This document shows positions 1 through 10,399 of a DNA stretch of 64,000 bases, in pieces; positions within the stretch are counted from its first letter, which is position 1; every line of letters begins with the position of its first letter. A model generated the notes under the pieces. The model was not told where the DNA came from. It saw only the letters and a program-made list of their open reading frames with translations, and made no database searches. The stretch is taken from assembly GCF_029867415.1 (NCBI RefSeq), contig NW_026705581.1:372001-436000 (forward strand), in the 5' to 3' direction. This DNA is from Vicia villosa. Its lineage: Eukaryota; Streptophyta; Magnoliopsida; Fabales; Fabaceae. Made by a program: the position numbers and the translations under genes.

Positions 1-2263
1 CTTGGATCTGCCATTCTGGACGTTTACCTCCTCTGAAGTTAATGGGTTTCACCCACTTGTCCTCAGGGACATCCCGTCTTGGGTCGAAAAGTCTTTGGCT
101 TTTCAAACATCTTCCTGTATTCTCCAGCCCTTCGACCACTGTTTTCTCCTGTATACATGAACTGACGATTCTTGCCTCGACGAGGGTCGAACCTCACTTT
201 GTTTGCAGCATCAACATTGAAAACAGCATCACACCTTGGACATAATCCAACTTGAGAGTTGTTGTTGTGACACCTCTCAAGGAATTTCAAAAGGCTCTCC
301 TTTGGTTCAGGATAGACCATGCTCAAGACTTTGCCATCAGTAGCACCGTCTTGCTTTCCGCCGAAACCATCAGTAGTTTCGACCATCATCACATCAGCAA
401 GCTCAGTATAGTGAGCCTCTTCGACTTGCAAGGGATCAGTATCAACTTGCATTGCTGACTTTGGCTTTTCTCCAAACTGTAACCTTCATTCTTTCAAAGC
501 TTTCTGCACCAAATCCCCGAAAAGAACATATTGAGAAGTCTTATGACCCAGGAAATTATGAAATTTACAAAATCCTCTTTTTTTCTTTTGTTCAAGAGGA
601 GGATTTTTAAGTCCTGGGGGTACTATAATTTGCCCGTCAGTAACCAACAAATCAAACATCTCATCACATTTTGTTATATCAAATGAATACGTTTTACTAG
701 AAAAAATTTCATTTTTACTTTCGATCGGGTTTTTATCTTTCGAGGGCTTGAGTAATTTACAAATATATGGTGGTCCTGGTTTCAATTCAGCCATATTGAC
801 CTCTCCCTCTTCGTATTCACCATCACTATCAGAGTCGAACTCATTTGTAGTAACATAGGCTATCTTTTCTTTCTTATGATATTTACTAACTCTGGCTTTT
901 TCAGCTTTTAGCCTTTCGACCTGGCGTACTCTGTCTGCCAGCTGTGCCATATCTCGCAAATGTTGGGTGTCTAATTTCTTCCTTATGGAATAATCTAACC
1001 CACCTGCAGCCATTTCGACTAACTCATGTTCAGGAATTTGTGTGAAACATCTAGCTTTCAATAACCTAAAACGGTTTAGATAGTCATCGACTGTTTCAGT
1101 ACCCTTTCGCCTAACTCCAGCTAATTCTTTTAGACTAATCTTCGACTGTCCCATATAAAATTGCTCATGGAACAATCGTTCTAACTGGTTCCATGAAAAC
1201 AAAGATTGTGGGGGGTAAGGTCGTGAACCAAGTAAACGCATTTTTTGTTAAAGAACTTGGGAAATATTTCATCTTTAAATTCTCATTGTTTGCTAATTCT
1301 CCAGCCTCTGTTTGGAACCTAGCAATATGTTCGACTGTCGATTCGCTAGTTTCACCAGCAAATTTGGTAAATTTTGGAATTTTCCAACCCCTATGCAATT
1401 CTGTCTGCCTTACGTACTCTAACAATGGGGAAACAAAATTTGGTCTATGCAAACCTACATTTATTCCATTCTGAACTAGGATTTGTTCGACTACATTCGA
1501 GATATTATTGTGTCCAACATTGACATCTTGCTGGATATTTCTAAGAACCTGATCAGCATCTTGATGCCTTTGTACTACTCTAGGGATTTCTTGTTCAATT
1601 TGGTCCCCATTTCTAGGAGTTTCAACTACTCTAACATTCGACCCTTGTGGAGTCGAAAGGTTTGGTTGTGGGGGCGCTCCAAAGAAATCTGCTATTCTGG
1701 CCATTTGTCTAGCCAATATTTCATAACTTTGGTTCGTATTGTTTATCATGGGAGTAAAAACAGTTCCCATTTGTTGAGTAAGGGCATTCACCATTTCATG
1801 ATTACTTTCGTCTATTTGTTGTCGAATTGACAACATTGACGTAGTACTTAAAGATGGCAAAGCCTGGTTATTGTAACCTATGCCCATAGGTCGACCCCCT
1901 GGATTTGATGTGCTTGTTGCCATCATGCTGTCGGAATACAGTGAAGGATTTGTGTGTAAACCTTGCATCATAGACGTAGGCATTCCAAACTGAGGGTTAA
2001 AACCTGGTGGAATATCATTCCATGAAACGGCGGTCGTAATGGGTTAAACAGTGACCGTACATTCATTGGTGATGATACCAATGTTGCTGCCGTCGATCAC
2101 CAATATTTGTTGTTCTAACTGGGGATGAATTTGCGGCATTTTGTGATGTTGTTCCGGTTAGAACAACTCCTTGATTTCCAGAAAGGTCAGAATCATTTGT
2201 ATTAACTTCAGACATGTTAGTTAATTTTCGACCACTTCTTAGTATCATACATAACCATAACAC
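1..2263 (-). pseudogene. Ty3/gypsy gag region, broken, runs off the left edge
   Basis: Minus-strand Gag of a Ty3/gypsy retrotransposon, read in pieces at 2263-2063, 1983-1165, 1241-486 and 452-63. The middle pieces carry the retrotransposon gag core (a WNQLERLFHEQFY-type segment followed by a YLNRFR-type segment). Near 585-520 there is a CxFHxxxGHxT zinc-finger-like motif whose last cysteine is a tyrosine. Reading frame changes between 1983-1165 and 1241-486 around position 1200. A TGA at 486-488 interrupts the otherwise continuous frame into the 452-63 piece, and another TGA lies at 63-65. The order gag, PBS, LTR going rightwards shows that the element points left, with protease and polymerase outside the window. 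It is non-functional as read. Ogre/Tat affinity is possible but not established. Confidence 0.8.
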
Positions 2264-2293
2264 AAATAAATATTAAACAAACAGCAATTGACG

Positions 2294-2312
2294 GGTCCCA
2301 CTGGGCGTGCCA
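2294..2312 (-). other. Primer binding site of the minus-strand gypsy element
   Basis: On the minus strand the bases just inside the LTR read TGGCACGCCCAGTGGGACC. They start with TGG, as expected for pairing with a tRNA 3' CCA end, and lie three bases from the LTR end at 2316. The position between LTR and gag supports the call. The priming tRNA was not identified. Confidence 0.65.
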
Positions 2313-2315
2313 ATT

Positions 2316-3084
2316 TGTTTACCCAGAAATATGGTAAACAAGCGCAAGTTTCCTTTTTAAAGGTTACTTTTGCGGAATCAACTAGAATATTCCAGGACTA
2401 ATTGCTTTAATTTGTTTATTACGTGTATCTGGTTTGTATTAAATGCAGCAATAACTTTAAAGTAAAAGTAAACACTGAAATTCAAGACTTTAAAGTAAAT
2501 GAAAGCAATAAAAAGCAGTAAATGTGCACTGAAAGTAATGCATAACGTAAAATGATTGCATAAATTAAACTGGTACGCATACGTACATCCCAAAGTTGCA
2601 CTCGTCACTCATTTTGCACAGAGATTTGAGTTTACTTGTGTTTTTGTAGAAAATGCGGACCCTAAACTGTTCCTATTGAACTTGCTTAAATAGTAAAAAA
2701 TAAAATAACTACTACTAACGGTCGACTAATTATCAATCAACACGTGTCTTCGACATGCAATATCTTCAACTGTGAGACTTCCACGTGTCCTGTGAAAACT
2801 GCCAGAAAACTGCTTGAAACTGCCTCTTGACTTCTGATGCTCTCCGACTTCAGAGCTATACTTAAACAAAACGTCTAAGTTTTTCTGTTTGTTCTAGTCG
2901 AACATGCATGGTGTATTGACTAATTCTAATCGAACCTTGGCAATGATGATTTATTGGTAGTCGAACGTCAGTCTTGACTAAACAAAACTATTTAATCAGA
3001 CTCTTCGCCTTAGATTCTTTAATAATCTCACCTGTCTTAGAGATCACTTACCATTATTTAGCAAGTCGAAATCCTAGGGTAACA
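2316..3084 (-). repeat. 5' LTR of the minus-strand gypsy element
   Basis: On the plus strand the 769-bp segment begins TGTTTACCC and ends GGGTAACA, a TG...CA LTR with a short imperfect terminal inverted repeat. It sits directly beside the primer binding site. The partner LTR lies beyond the left edge, so the target site duplication cannot be checked. Confidence 0.75.
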
Positions 3085-3113
3085 CACGGATGACTTAATA
3101 TGATTAGAAATAG

Positions 3114-3118
<5 letters not shown>

Positions 3119-3178
<60 letters not shown>
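3119..3178. repeat. (AT)n microsatellite
   Basis: About 60 bases of uninterrupted AT dinucleotides, 35 bp beyond the end of the gypsy LTR. Confidence 0.95.
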
Positions 3179-3180
<2 letters not shown>

Positions 3181-3182
<2 letters not shown>

Positions 3183-4740
3183 AGTTGGATAGTTATAATT
3201 CAAGTTAAATTAAAATAACAAAATTTATTCTAAAATTATTTACATAAAATATAATGTGGATTTATTTGAATTACCACCATTATATTTGTATAATGTGAAT
3301 AATAAGTAGTCAACTAATATTAAAATAATCAAATCAGTTCTTAAATTAAACATAATTATTATAATTAACCTTTATTGTAATTAAACCATTATAGTTAGAA
3401 AATTTGAATAAATATTCTATGTTGCTTTTTTGTCGTATTGAAATGTTACAGCGTATAACAACCCGTTAGTAATTGCGAACAGACCAACTTGGACCATTTA
3501 ATCTTAGTTAGTGTTTTAAAAATCGAATCGAACCGGCCGATTGGACCGGTCAGATCGAGAGCAGAGGAGTCATCGGTCTGGTCTGATTACCGGACCAGAT
3601 ATGCTATTGAACCGGTGAGAACCGGCCAAAACCAGAAAAAACTGATGAATCGACGGTTTTAGAATACTGGTGGTTCAAATGAATGTTTTTTTACGCATAA
3701 AACGATGTCGTTTTTATGATTTTAAAAAATATATATAATTAAAATATAATTAGACTTTATTCAAACCTTATTTGAAACAACTTTTCTCATGTTTGCAATT
3801 AGACCTGATTTAAAATTTATTTAAATTTATATTTTCTATTATTTTGTTGTGAGTGATGATTATATTTAGAATTTGAATGTAAAGAATAAACATGTGAAAT
3901 TATGATATTTTAAAATTTTGTAGGTGTTGTGATATTTTTTAGAGACTAAGTCATCCAGTTTGACCGATTTAATAAATATATATAGTATTGCAATAGAGAC
4001 CGATTTATTCAACCGAGTTATCCGGTTTATTCCGATTTAGTTATGCGGTTCGACAAGTGACCCATTAGTTCAACCAGTGACCCAGTACCCTCACCAGTTT
4101 GATGATCAATCCGATTTTTAAAACACTGGTCTTAGTAGTGAACTAATATTAAAATAATCAAATTATTTACTGTAATTAATCCATTATAATTAGAGAATTT
4201 GAATAAATGAAGCGTATCTCAATCAATTTGTAATTAACATTTATGATGTTTTATTCTATTGTTTTGAAATGTTAGAGTGTATCACAACCTGTTAATAACT
4301 GCGAACATATCAACTTGAACCGTTTAATCTGCAGATTTATGCGGATCAAGTTAAAAGGACGGGTTGGTCTACATACTTAGCTCTAATTATAATTAGAGAA
4401 GTTATATAATTATTATTCAAGTTAAATTAAAATAATGAAATAATTTTTAAAATTAAATATAATTATATATTATTAGCATTTATCGAAATTAATATATTAT
4501 AGTTAGAGAAGTTGAATAAATATTTTGTGTTGCGTTTTATGCAATTTTCCCCTTTTTTTTTTAATTTCTACTCACAACCCGTTAATAATTGCAGATAAAC
4601 AGAGATAAATTTGGTTAATTTATGGATTTATGTGGACCGAGTTAAACAGGATTGTTTAACTCACATACTCAACTCAAATTATATTTAGAGAAGTTGAATA
4701 ATTATTGTTCCAATTAAAATAAAATAATAAAACAAACACG
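3181..4740. repeat. Diverged tandem repeats, about 200-300 bp per unit
   Basis: Related blocks recur around 3181-3500, 4137-4395, 4396-4685 and 4686-4740. They share an element reading roughly GAGAAGTTGAATAATTATT, an AT-rich stretch, and a less AT-rich part with CAACCCGTTAATAATTGCG-like sequence followed by a TTTAATCT or TTTATGG segment. The later repeats are about 297 bp apart. The first pair is about 200 bp apart once the inserted hAT element is subtracted. No protein motif was found; this looks like an old degenerate satellite-like array. Confidence 0.5.
3509..4128. mobile_element. Non-autonomous hAT-type element, 620 bp
   Basis: Terminal inverted repeats read TAGTGTTTTAAAAATCG at the left and CGATTTTTAAAACACTG at the right, matching apart from the first base. 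The flanks give an 8-bp duplication, ATCTTAGT at 3501-3508 and GTCTTAGT at 4129-4136, with one mismatch. Eight-base duplications are typical of hAT elements. The interior holds repeated ACCGGTT/CCGGTTC-like motifs and no coding sequence. It is inserted in the degenerate tandem array. Confidence 0.75.
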
Positions 4741-6185
4741 TTAAATTGATAATAATTTTCATTAGCACAAATTTATCAATTTTGAAAGCATATACAAAAT
4801 AATTAATATATTATCATAAATTTCAAATTTGTATCTCACTTTGTGCCGCGGACATTTGGTCTTTTGATTAATTACACAATAATTAGAAACATGGTAATCA
4901 TGAGGGTATAATATAAAGGGGTACAAAATAATGCTAATATGTAATCCTAAATTAGAATATTAAAATTTTTTATACAAATTAAAACATTAATATTATTAAT
5001 TATATTTTAATAGTGTTTGTAATTGCAGTTTAAATATTAAATATTTTTAAAAAGAACATCATATATAAATAAAATTGATAGATGCAATTATTAATAATAT
5101 TTTCTCAATTTTTATTTAATGAGACTAAATTTTTTTATGCATTGATAAAATTTTATGTTACAAACTAAATAAGACAATTAAAATGAGAAAAAATAACTGT
5201 CTTTTGGTGTTTTTGATGTTAAGTCAAAACAAATAAAACAAATTATAAAAAAAATCATACTTAATTGATTGAATCAATTTTTAAGAAATAAAATGATAAT
5301 GTGATCTTTAACGTTTAATTTCATTATGATATTGTTTTTAGCTTTCTCACAAATATGAGAAAAAAATTATATACAAAATTTAAAATTTAAAATTTGTGTA
5401 AATATTATAAATATGAGAAAAAAAATTTACATACAAAATAAAAAATTTGTATATTATTAAATGTCAATTTACATATTTCTAACACCAAATTAAAATATAT
5501 TATTAATATTCCTAACATTTTATTCAATTTATTTGATTGGTCGGATTTAAAATTACAACAAATTAACAAAATTAGAAATTTAAAGAAAGACACAAGGAAG
5601 GTTTGAGAAGGAAATGGTAACAGAGGAGAAGGGGGAAATAAAAGGTTTAAGGAAAAGAAGGAGAAACATTAAACATAAATGAGATATGGAAGAGATAAAA
5701 TTACGGGTGTCAGAAAAAAAATTCTGCAATTCTCAATGTAATGTCTTGAATCTGAAAAGGCAATATTGAAAACAAAATACTTTTATTTTCATAAATTTGG
5801 AAAGAAATTATTAATATATTATGCTTAGAGTATTTTATATTATATAATGAATGGGTAGGATAAATGTGAGTATTCAACATAATTTTATTCTTGAATAAAA
5901 TTCAAGCAATATAATTGAATAGTACAATTAAAAATAACTGCCTTTAAATTTTATTCTATTTTCTATATGAGACTATTTGCAATGCATTTATTATTATTAA
6001 CTCAATTGTCTATTTTTGTCGTATTGGAATAATACCATGACAATGACAATTATTGTTGATAATTTCCAACACTAACCACCTAACTAACAAATAGTTATTT
6101 AAATGGCTTGGGCAAGAAGTTAATCTAATAATCTGCTTGGTAAGATCCAAAAATGAACTTTAGCTTTTAACTTTTCAACTCACAT
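4741..6185. other. AT-rich intergenic DNA
   Basis: Very AT-rich sequence with homopolymer A and T runs and no protein-like open frame. A purine-rich patch lies at about 5580-5680. No gene or structured element was recognised. Confidence 0.6.
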
Positions 6186-6533
6186 TAATGAAAAAACTCT
6201 GTTTGGTAATGCTATTTTAGTTTTTAATTACCTTTTAGTTTTTTTACTAGCTTTTAACTTTTTTTCCAAAAACTATTTGAAGTAGCTTTTGAGCTTGTAG
6301 CTTTTACCTTGTGATTTTTTTCCATTTATACCCTTATTAATGTAATAAAATATTATTATCCTTATTAATTAAAAGGGTTAATACCTATTTTCCCCCCTGC
6401 CATATAGGCGACATTTGAAAAAACCCCTGCAAAAAAAAAAAGTTGCAAGAATTCCACTAACATTTGAAGATTCTCTCATTTTAAACCTTCGTCAGATCCA
6501 GTCATCCAAAATGCTTACGTGGCATGTATTTTT

Positions 6534-6815
6534 TTGATTTTTTAAATTTTTTTTGTTGACTGGATAGCCCATGTGGCTTTTTATATTATTTATTTATTAT
6601 TTTTATTGCCAAGTAATTTTTTATTATATAAATTCTTAGTTTATATTAGAAAGCATATTAATGCCCAAAAATTTTTGATTTTTTAAATTTTTTTTGTTGA
6701 CTGGATAGCCCATGTGGCTTTTTATATTATTTATTTATTATTTTTATTGCCAAGTAATTTTTTATTATATAAATTCTTAGTTTATATTAGAAAGCATATT
6801 AATGCCCAAAAATTT
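6534..6815. repeat. Perfect 141-bp tandem duplication
   Basis: Two copies of a 141-bp unit containing GTTGACTGGATAGCC and ending ATGCCCAAAAATTT follow each other directly. I saw no mismatch between the copies, so the duplication is recent compared with the diverged arms of the element that contains it. Confidence 0.9.
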
Positions 6816-6817
6816 GT

Positions 6818-6892
6818 CTTTGGTGGGAGTTGAACCCACACCATTAATATACCAACACAAGGCTGAAACCACTAGACCACTTGATTTAACTT
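6818..6892 (-). other. tRNA-like Pol III module in the left arm
   Basis: Read on the minus strand, an A-box-like TGGTCTAGTGG (6869-6879) is followed by a B-box-like GGTTCAACTCC (6826-6836) at tRNA-like spacing, flanked by short pairing ends. It is not a convincing functional tRNA. It corresponds in position to the module at 8081-8155. Confidence 0.55.
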
Positions 6893-8080
6893 GTCTTTTT
6901 AATGCTTCGAATAAATCTTATAATATTCTCTTACAGTAATTTAAATATTCATGTTATGTTTTCTAACAATTTTTTTCATTTTTTCATTTTTCTGTTTTTT
7001 TATTTATTTTTTCTGTAATCTTTTTACTATTTAACTTAATTTTTTTATTTTTTTAAAATATTTAGTTTTATTTCAATTATTTATTATTTTCATTTTTAAT
7101 TATTACAAAAATGTATTTTTTTTAATATTTATTATTTGATTTTAATATTTACAACAATATTTTTTTTTAATTATAGTTTTAAATTGTATTCGTTTAAATT
7201 TGTAAATAAATAATTAAAACGTATTAAATTAAATAAAATGTATTTAAATATTAAATAAAAACACACGTTTTAATTATTAAATAAAAATGTATTAAAATAT
7301 TTTTTATTTAATATTTAAAGTTATTAAACAAATACAATTAAAATGTATTAAATTAAATAAAATGTATTTAAATAATAAATAAAAACATACGTTTTAATTA
7401 TTAAATAAAAATGTTTTGTTCACTAAGCCATTGGTCTATTTTGTTCATTGAATATTTTGAATGGTATTAGTAGCATACTGCATTTTAATTTAAATAGGTT
7501 TTACTAGTTTTAATTTAACTATATTAATATAATTAATTTATTTTAGTTTTAATTTGGTTTATTTTTAATTACATAAATTAGTTTAAATATTAATCTTAGT
7601 ACATTAATATTTAAAACGTTATTATAATTAAATAACTAGTTTTAATTACATTTAGTTATTATATTTAAAACGTTATTATATTTATAACGTTATTAAATAG
7701 CATACTGCATTTATATTATATAGCATAGTGCAGTTATATTATATTTAAAACATTATTATATTTATAACTAATTAAATAGCATACTGCATTTATATTTTAA
7801 CTAGTTTTAATTTAACTAGATTAATTAAACTAGTTTTAAATTAATTAATATAATTAATTTAGTTTATACTAACTAAGCCATATAAAAATATTTTTATGTT
7901 TTATATAATAATTAATAATTTAGTTTATACTAACTGAACCATATAAAAGTATCTATTATTAATTATGATTCTTTGGTTTATAATAACGTTTTAAATAGCA
8001 ATTAACTATGATTCTTTGGTTTATAATAACGTTTTCAGAATCTATTAAGTATTAGCAAAGGCAACTAAATGACAAGAACA

Positions 8081-8157
8081 AAGCTGCAGCTGAGTGGTAA
8101 CGTTGTGCTTTTAGTAAGTTTGGGTGTCATGGGTTCAACTCCCATTGAGACCATGTT
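8081..8157 (+). other. tRNA-like Pol III module in the right arm
   Basis: Plus-strand module with an A-box-like segment (GCAGCTGAGTGGTAACG, from about 8085) and a B-box GGTTCAACTCC at 8132-8142. Together with the left-arm module it points outwards towards the element end. An unclear acceptor stem argues against a functional tRNA gene. Confidence 0.55.
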
Positions 8158-8639
8158 TTTTAGCTTTAATATTTAGCATTTTAACAACTTGACAATAAAA
8201 TAATAATAATAATTGCCACATGGAATTAAAATTAATAAATAAATAAAATAAAAAAGCCACCTGGGCTATCCAGTCAACGAAAAAAATTAAAAAAATCAAA
8301 AAAATATATGCCACGTAAGCATTTTGGATGACTGGATCTGACGAAGGTTTAAAATGAGAGAATCTTCAAATGTTAGGGGAATTCTTGCAACTTTTTTTTT
8401 TTGCAGGGGGGTTTTTCAAATGTCGCCTATATGGCAGGGGGGAAAATAGGTATTAACCCTAATTAAAATGATCTTTAAGTCATTTTGTATCTATCAGATA
8501 ATGAAACAGCTAATTTACCAAACACTTAAGTTAGCTTATCAACTATCAGTCACCAACTATATAAACTATCAGCTATCAACTATCAGCTACCAACTATAAG
8601 CTACCAGCTAGTTTTATCAGACAGAGCCTAAGTAACTTT

Positions 8640-10119
8640 GTTACTAACCTAACTAACTTTGTTACTAATATGGTTAGGCTTGGTGTGGTGTGATAATATA
8701 TAATATCAAAATTATTTGTGTTAAAATAGAATTAGTGACGGCAGTTCTGCTCCCACCACATGCACCGTGAGTAATAAAGACTCTTGCTTGCCTTAAATCT
8801 TTATTTCAAACCTCTTTTCCTCTTTTTGTTCAAGTCAACTTTTTCTTGTCCTTGTTTATTGACTATTCTTCTTTATCTTCTTGTAAGACTATTATAGAAT
8901 GGTTAGAAGCGCTACGTTTAGATTTATATTTCTGATAATTTTATTTAATAAAATAAAATTCCATTCCCTTCAAATTAAGGAAAATTATTGCATCACTAAC
9001 ATAAAAGCCTTTTGTTCTTGGTCAATTAATGTATTAACTTAAAACAAAGAAGACCCAAAAAGGAAAACAATTGAATAAACCATCTTTTTATTTGTATGGC
9101 TCTGATTGAAGACACATGAGAAGCATCAACCTTTGATTCTTTAAGGTATATTTATATGTTGAAAAGGTGTAATCTAACACAACGGTTCCACTAAAATCAT
9201 GGACGGATCTATAGCTCAGCCAACCCGGACACGCGTCCGGACTCAACCCCTTCTTTCGTTGTATACTCTCCATCTAGTAGTCAATTTTTAGACAACATTA
9301 AAGATAAAATTAAGAGCAAAATTAATAAAAATAGGATGTGAAATTTTTGGACAAAATCAAAAGCAAAATTTTTAGACAAAATTAAAAAAATCAAAATGTA
9401 AAATTAGTAAAAATAAAATGTAAAATTTTTGTCCAGACTCTAAAATTTCCGCCAATTGCTAAAATGGTGGCATGTACATGCTCTTGTCGTATAAGGACAA
9501 TTACATAACCCATTGTTTCAAAAGTAGGATAATAATAAAGAGAGTACGTCACAAATTTAATAGACTTAACTTATGTCATAAGTTACCATTTATTTGATAA
9601 GAGACATATATACTCATTAAGGTAAGCAAGGTCCTTCTTAACTTTGTAGGAACCAATCACTACATTCTCACACTCCTTTATTTCTTTTCTTTCCCTACCT
9701 TGTAAGAGTCATCTTGTGCTTTTTTTATACTTTAGAAACCTTTTTTCTAACAAAGGCAAAATTGAAATACCTAAATCACTTTTTATAAACTCTTTTTCAA
9801 GATATGTGTTTTTATCTACCTGGCTTTATCTTGTTCAAATAATGTGGACATATTGTCTTAGGTCTCACTTATTTCTCAGAAAGTTCACTTAGATATTCTT
9901 TTTGGGCTTTGTGGCAGTTGGGTATATAATTTATAAAGTGGTAGTTGGTTGATTTGCATTGATTCGATTTGGTTACATGGTTTTATACTATAAAAGAACT
10001 TGATTATGAATTAATAAGTTTTATGTATAAGTTATAAATTATTTTTTTATAAATGTTACTATAAATTATATTAATAAAAATAAACTCAAAAATATTTGTG
10101 AAAAATATAGGTCTCTCAA
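8640..10119. other. Intergenic DNA without a recognised gene
   Basis: AT-rich with short repeated words (AACTTTGTTACTAA twice near 8633-8675). A short repeat-like patch at 9200-9240 contains GGACGGATCTATAGCTC and ACACGCGTCCGGACTC, words often seen in transposon debris. No gene model is supported. Confidence 0.5.
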
Positions 10120-10124
10120 ATAGT

Positions 10125-10369
10125 TGTTAGTGCGTAAGGCATTTTTAGTGAGGAGAAAATAGAGAAAATAAAGAAAATAAGAATTATATTATTGAATTGA
10201 ATTGTACAAATGATGATACAGACCATGACTATTTATATACAAATTCGATTGGGCTTGGACTTACACAACTTGGATTATATTTGATATTATTAGATTATAT
10301 TATATTTGATATTATATTAATAATATCAATCATAGTAATATCTCAACAAATCTAAATAATATCTCAACA
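10125..10369 (-). repeat. 3' LTR of the copia element at 10125-14820
   Basis: Begins TGTTAGTGCG and ends ATATCTCAACA on the plus strand, with an LTR-type TATA word (TATATAAATAG on the minus strand) near 10230. It matches the right LTR over its full length. Confidence 0.9.
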
Positions 10370-10399
10370 TAGCCCCGATAATCCAAGTTGTCAAACAAC

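Larger units (their letters stand above)
6375..8459. mobile_element. Mutator-type non-autonomous element, 2.1 kb, long TIRs
   Basis: Begins GGGTTAATACCTATTTTCC and ends with its reverse complement. The arms stay inversely repeated for roughly 250 bp and share recognisable landmarks out to about 450 bp. The flanks show a perfect 9-bp duplication, TAATTAAAA, at 6366-6374 and 8460-8468, the length expected for Mutator-like elements. The core (about 6900-8040) is extremely AT-rich and holds no transposase. Each arm carries a tRNA-like module pointing outwards. The left arm also contains an exact 141-bp tandem duplication. Confidence 0.85.
6190..8636. mobile_element. Old hAT-like MITE split by a Mutator-type insertion
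   Basis: The left part (about 6190-6365) contains CTCTGTTTGGTAA followed by repeated TAGCTTTT-like words. The right part (about 8470-8636) contains many CTATCAGCTA/CTACCAACTA words and ends near ATCAGACAGAGCC, the imperfect reverse complement of the left motif. The two halves flank the 6375-8459 element. The termini and duplication were not resolved, so this is a tentative call. Confidence 0.4.

Noticed and set aside
8081..8157. Functional tRNA gene
   Set aside because: A and B boxes are present but the acceptor stem and anticodon loop are not convincing, and an equivalent module sits in the other arm of the same transposon. The modules at 6818, 32349 and 40138 were treated the same way.
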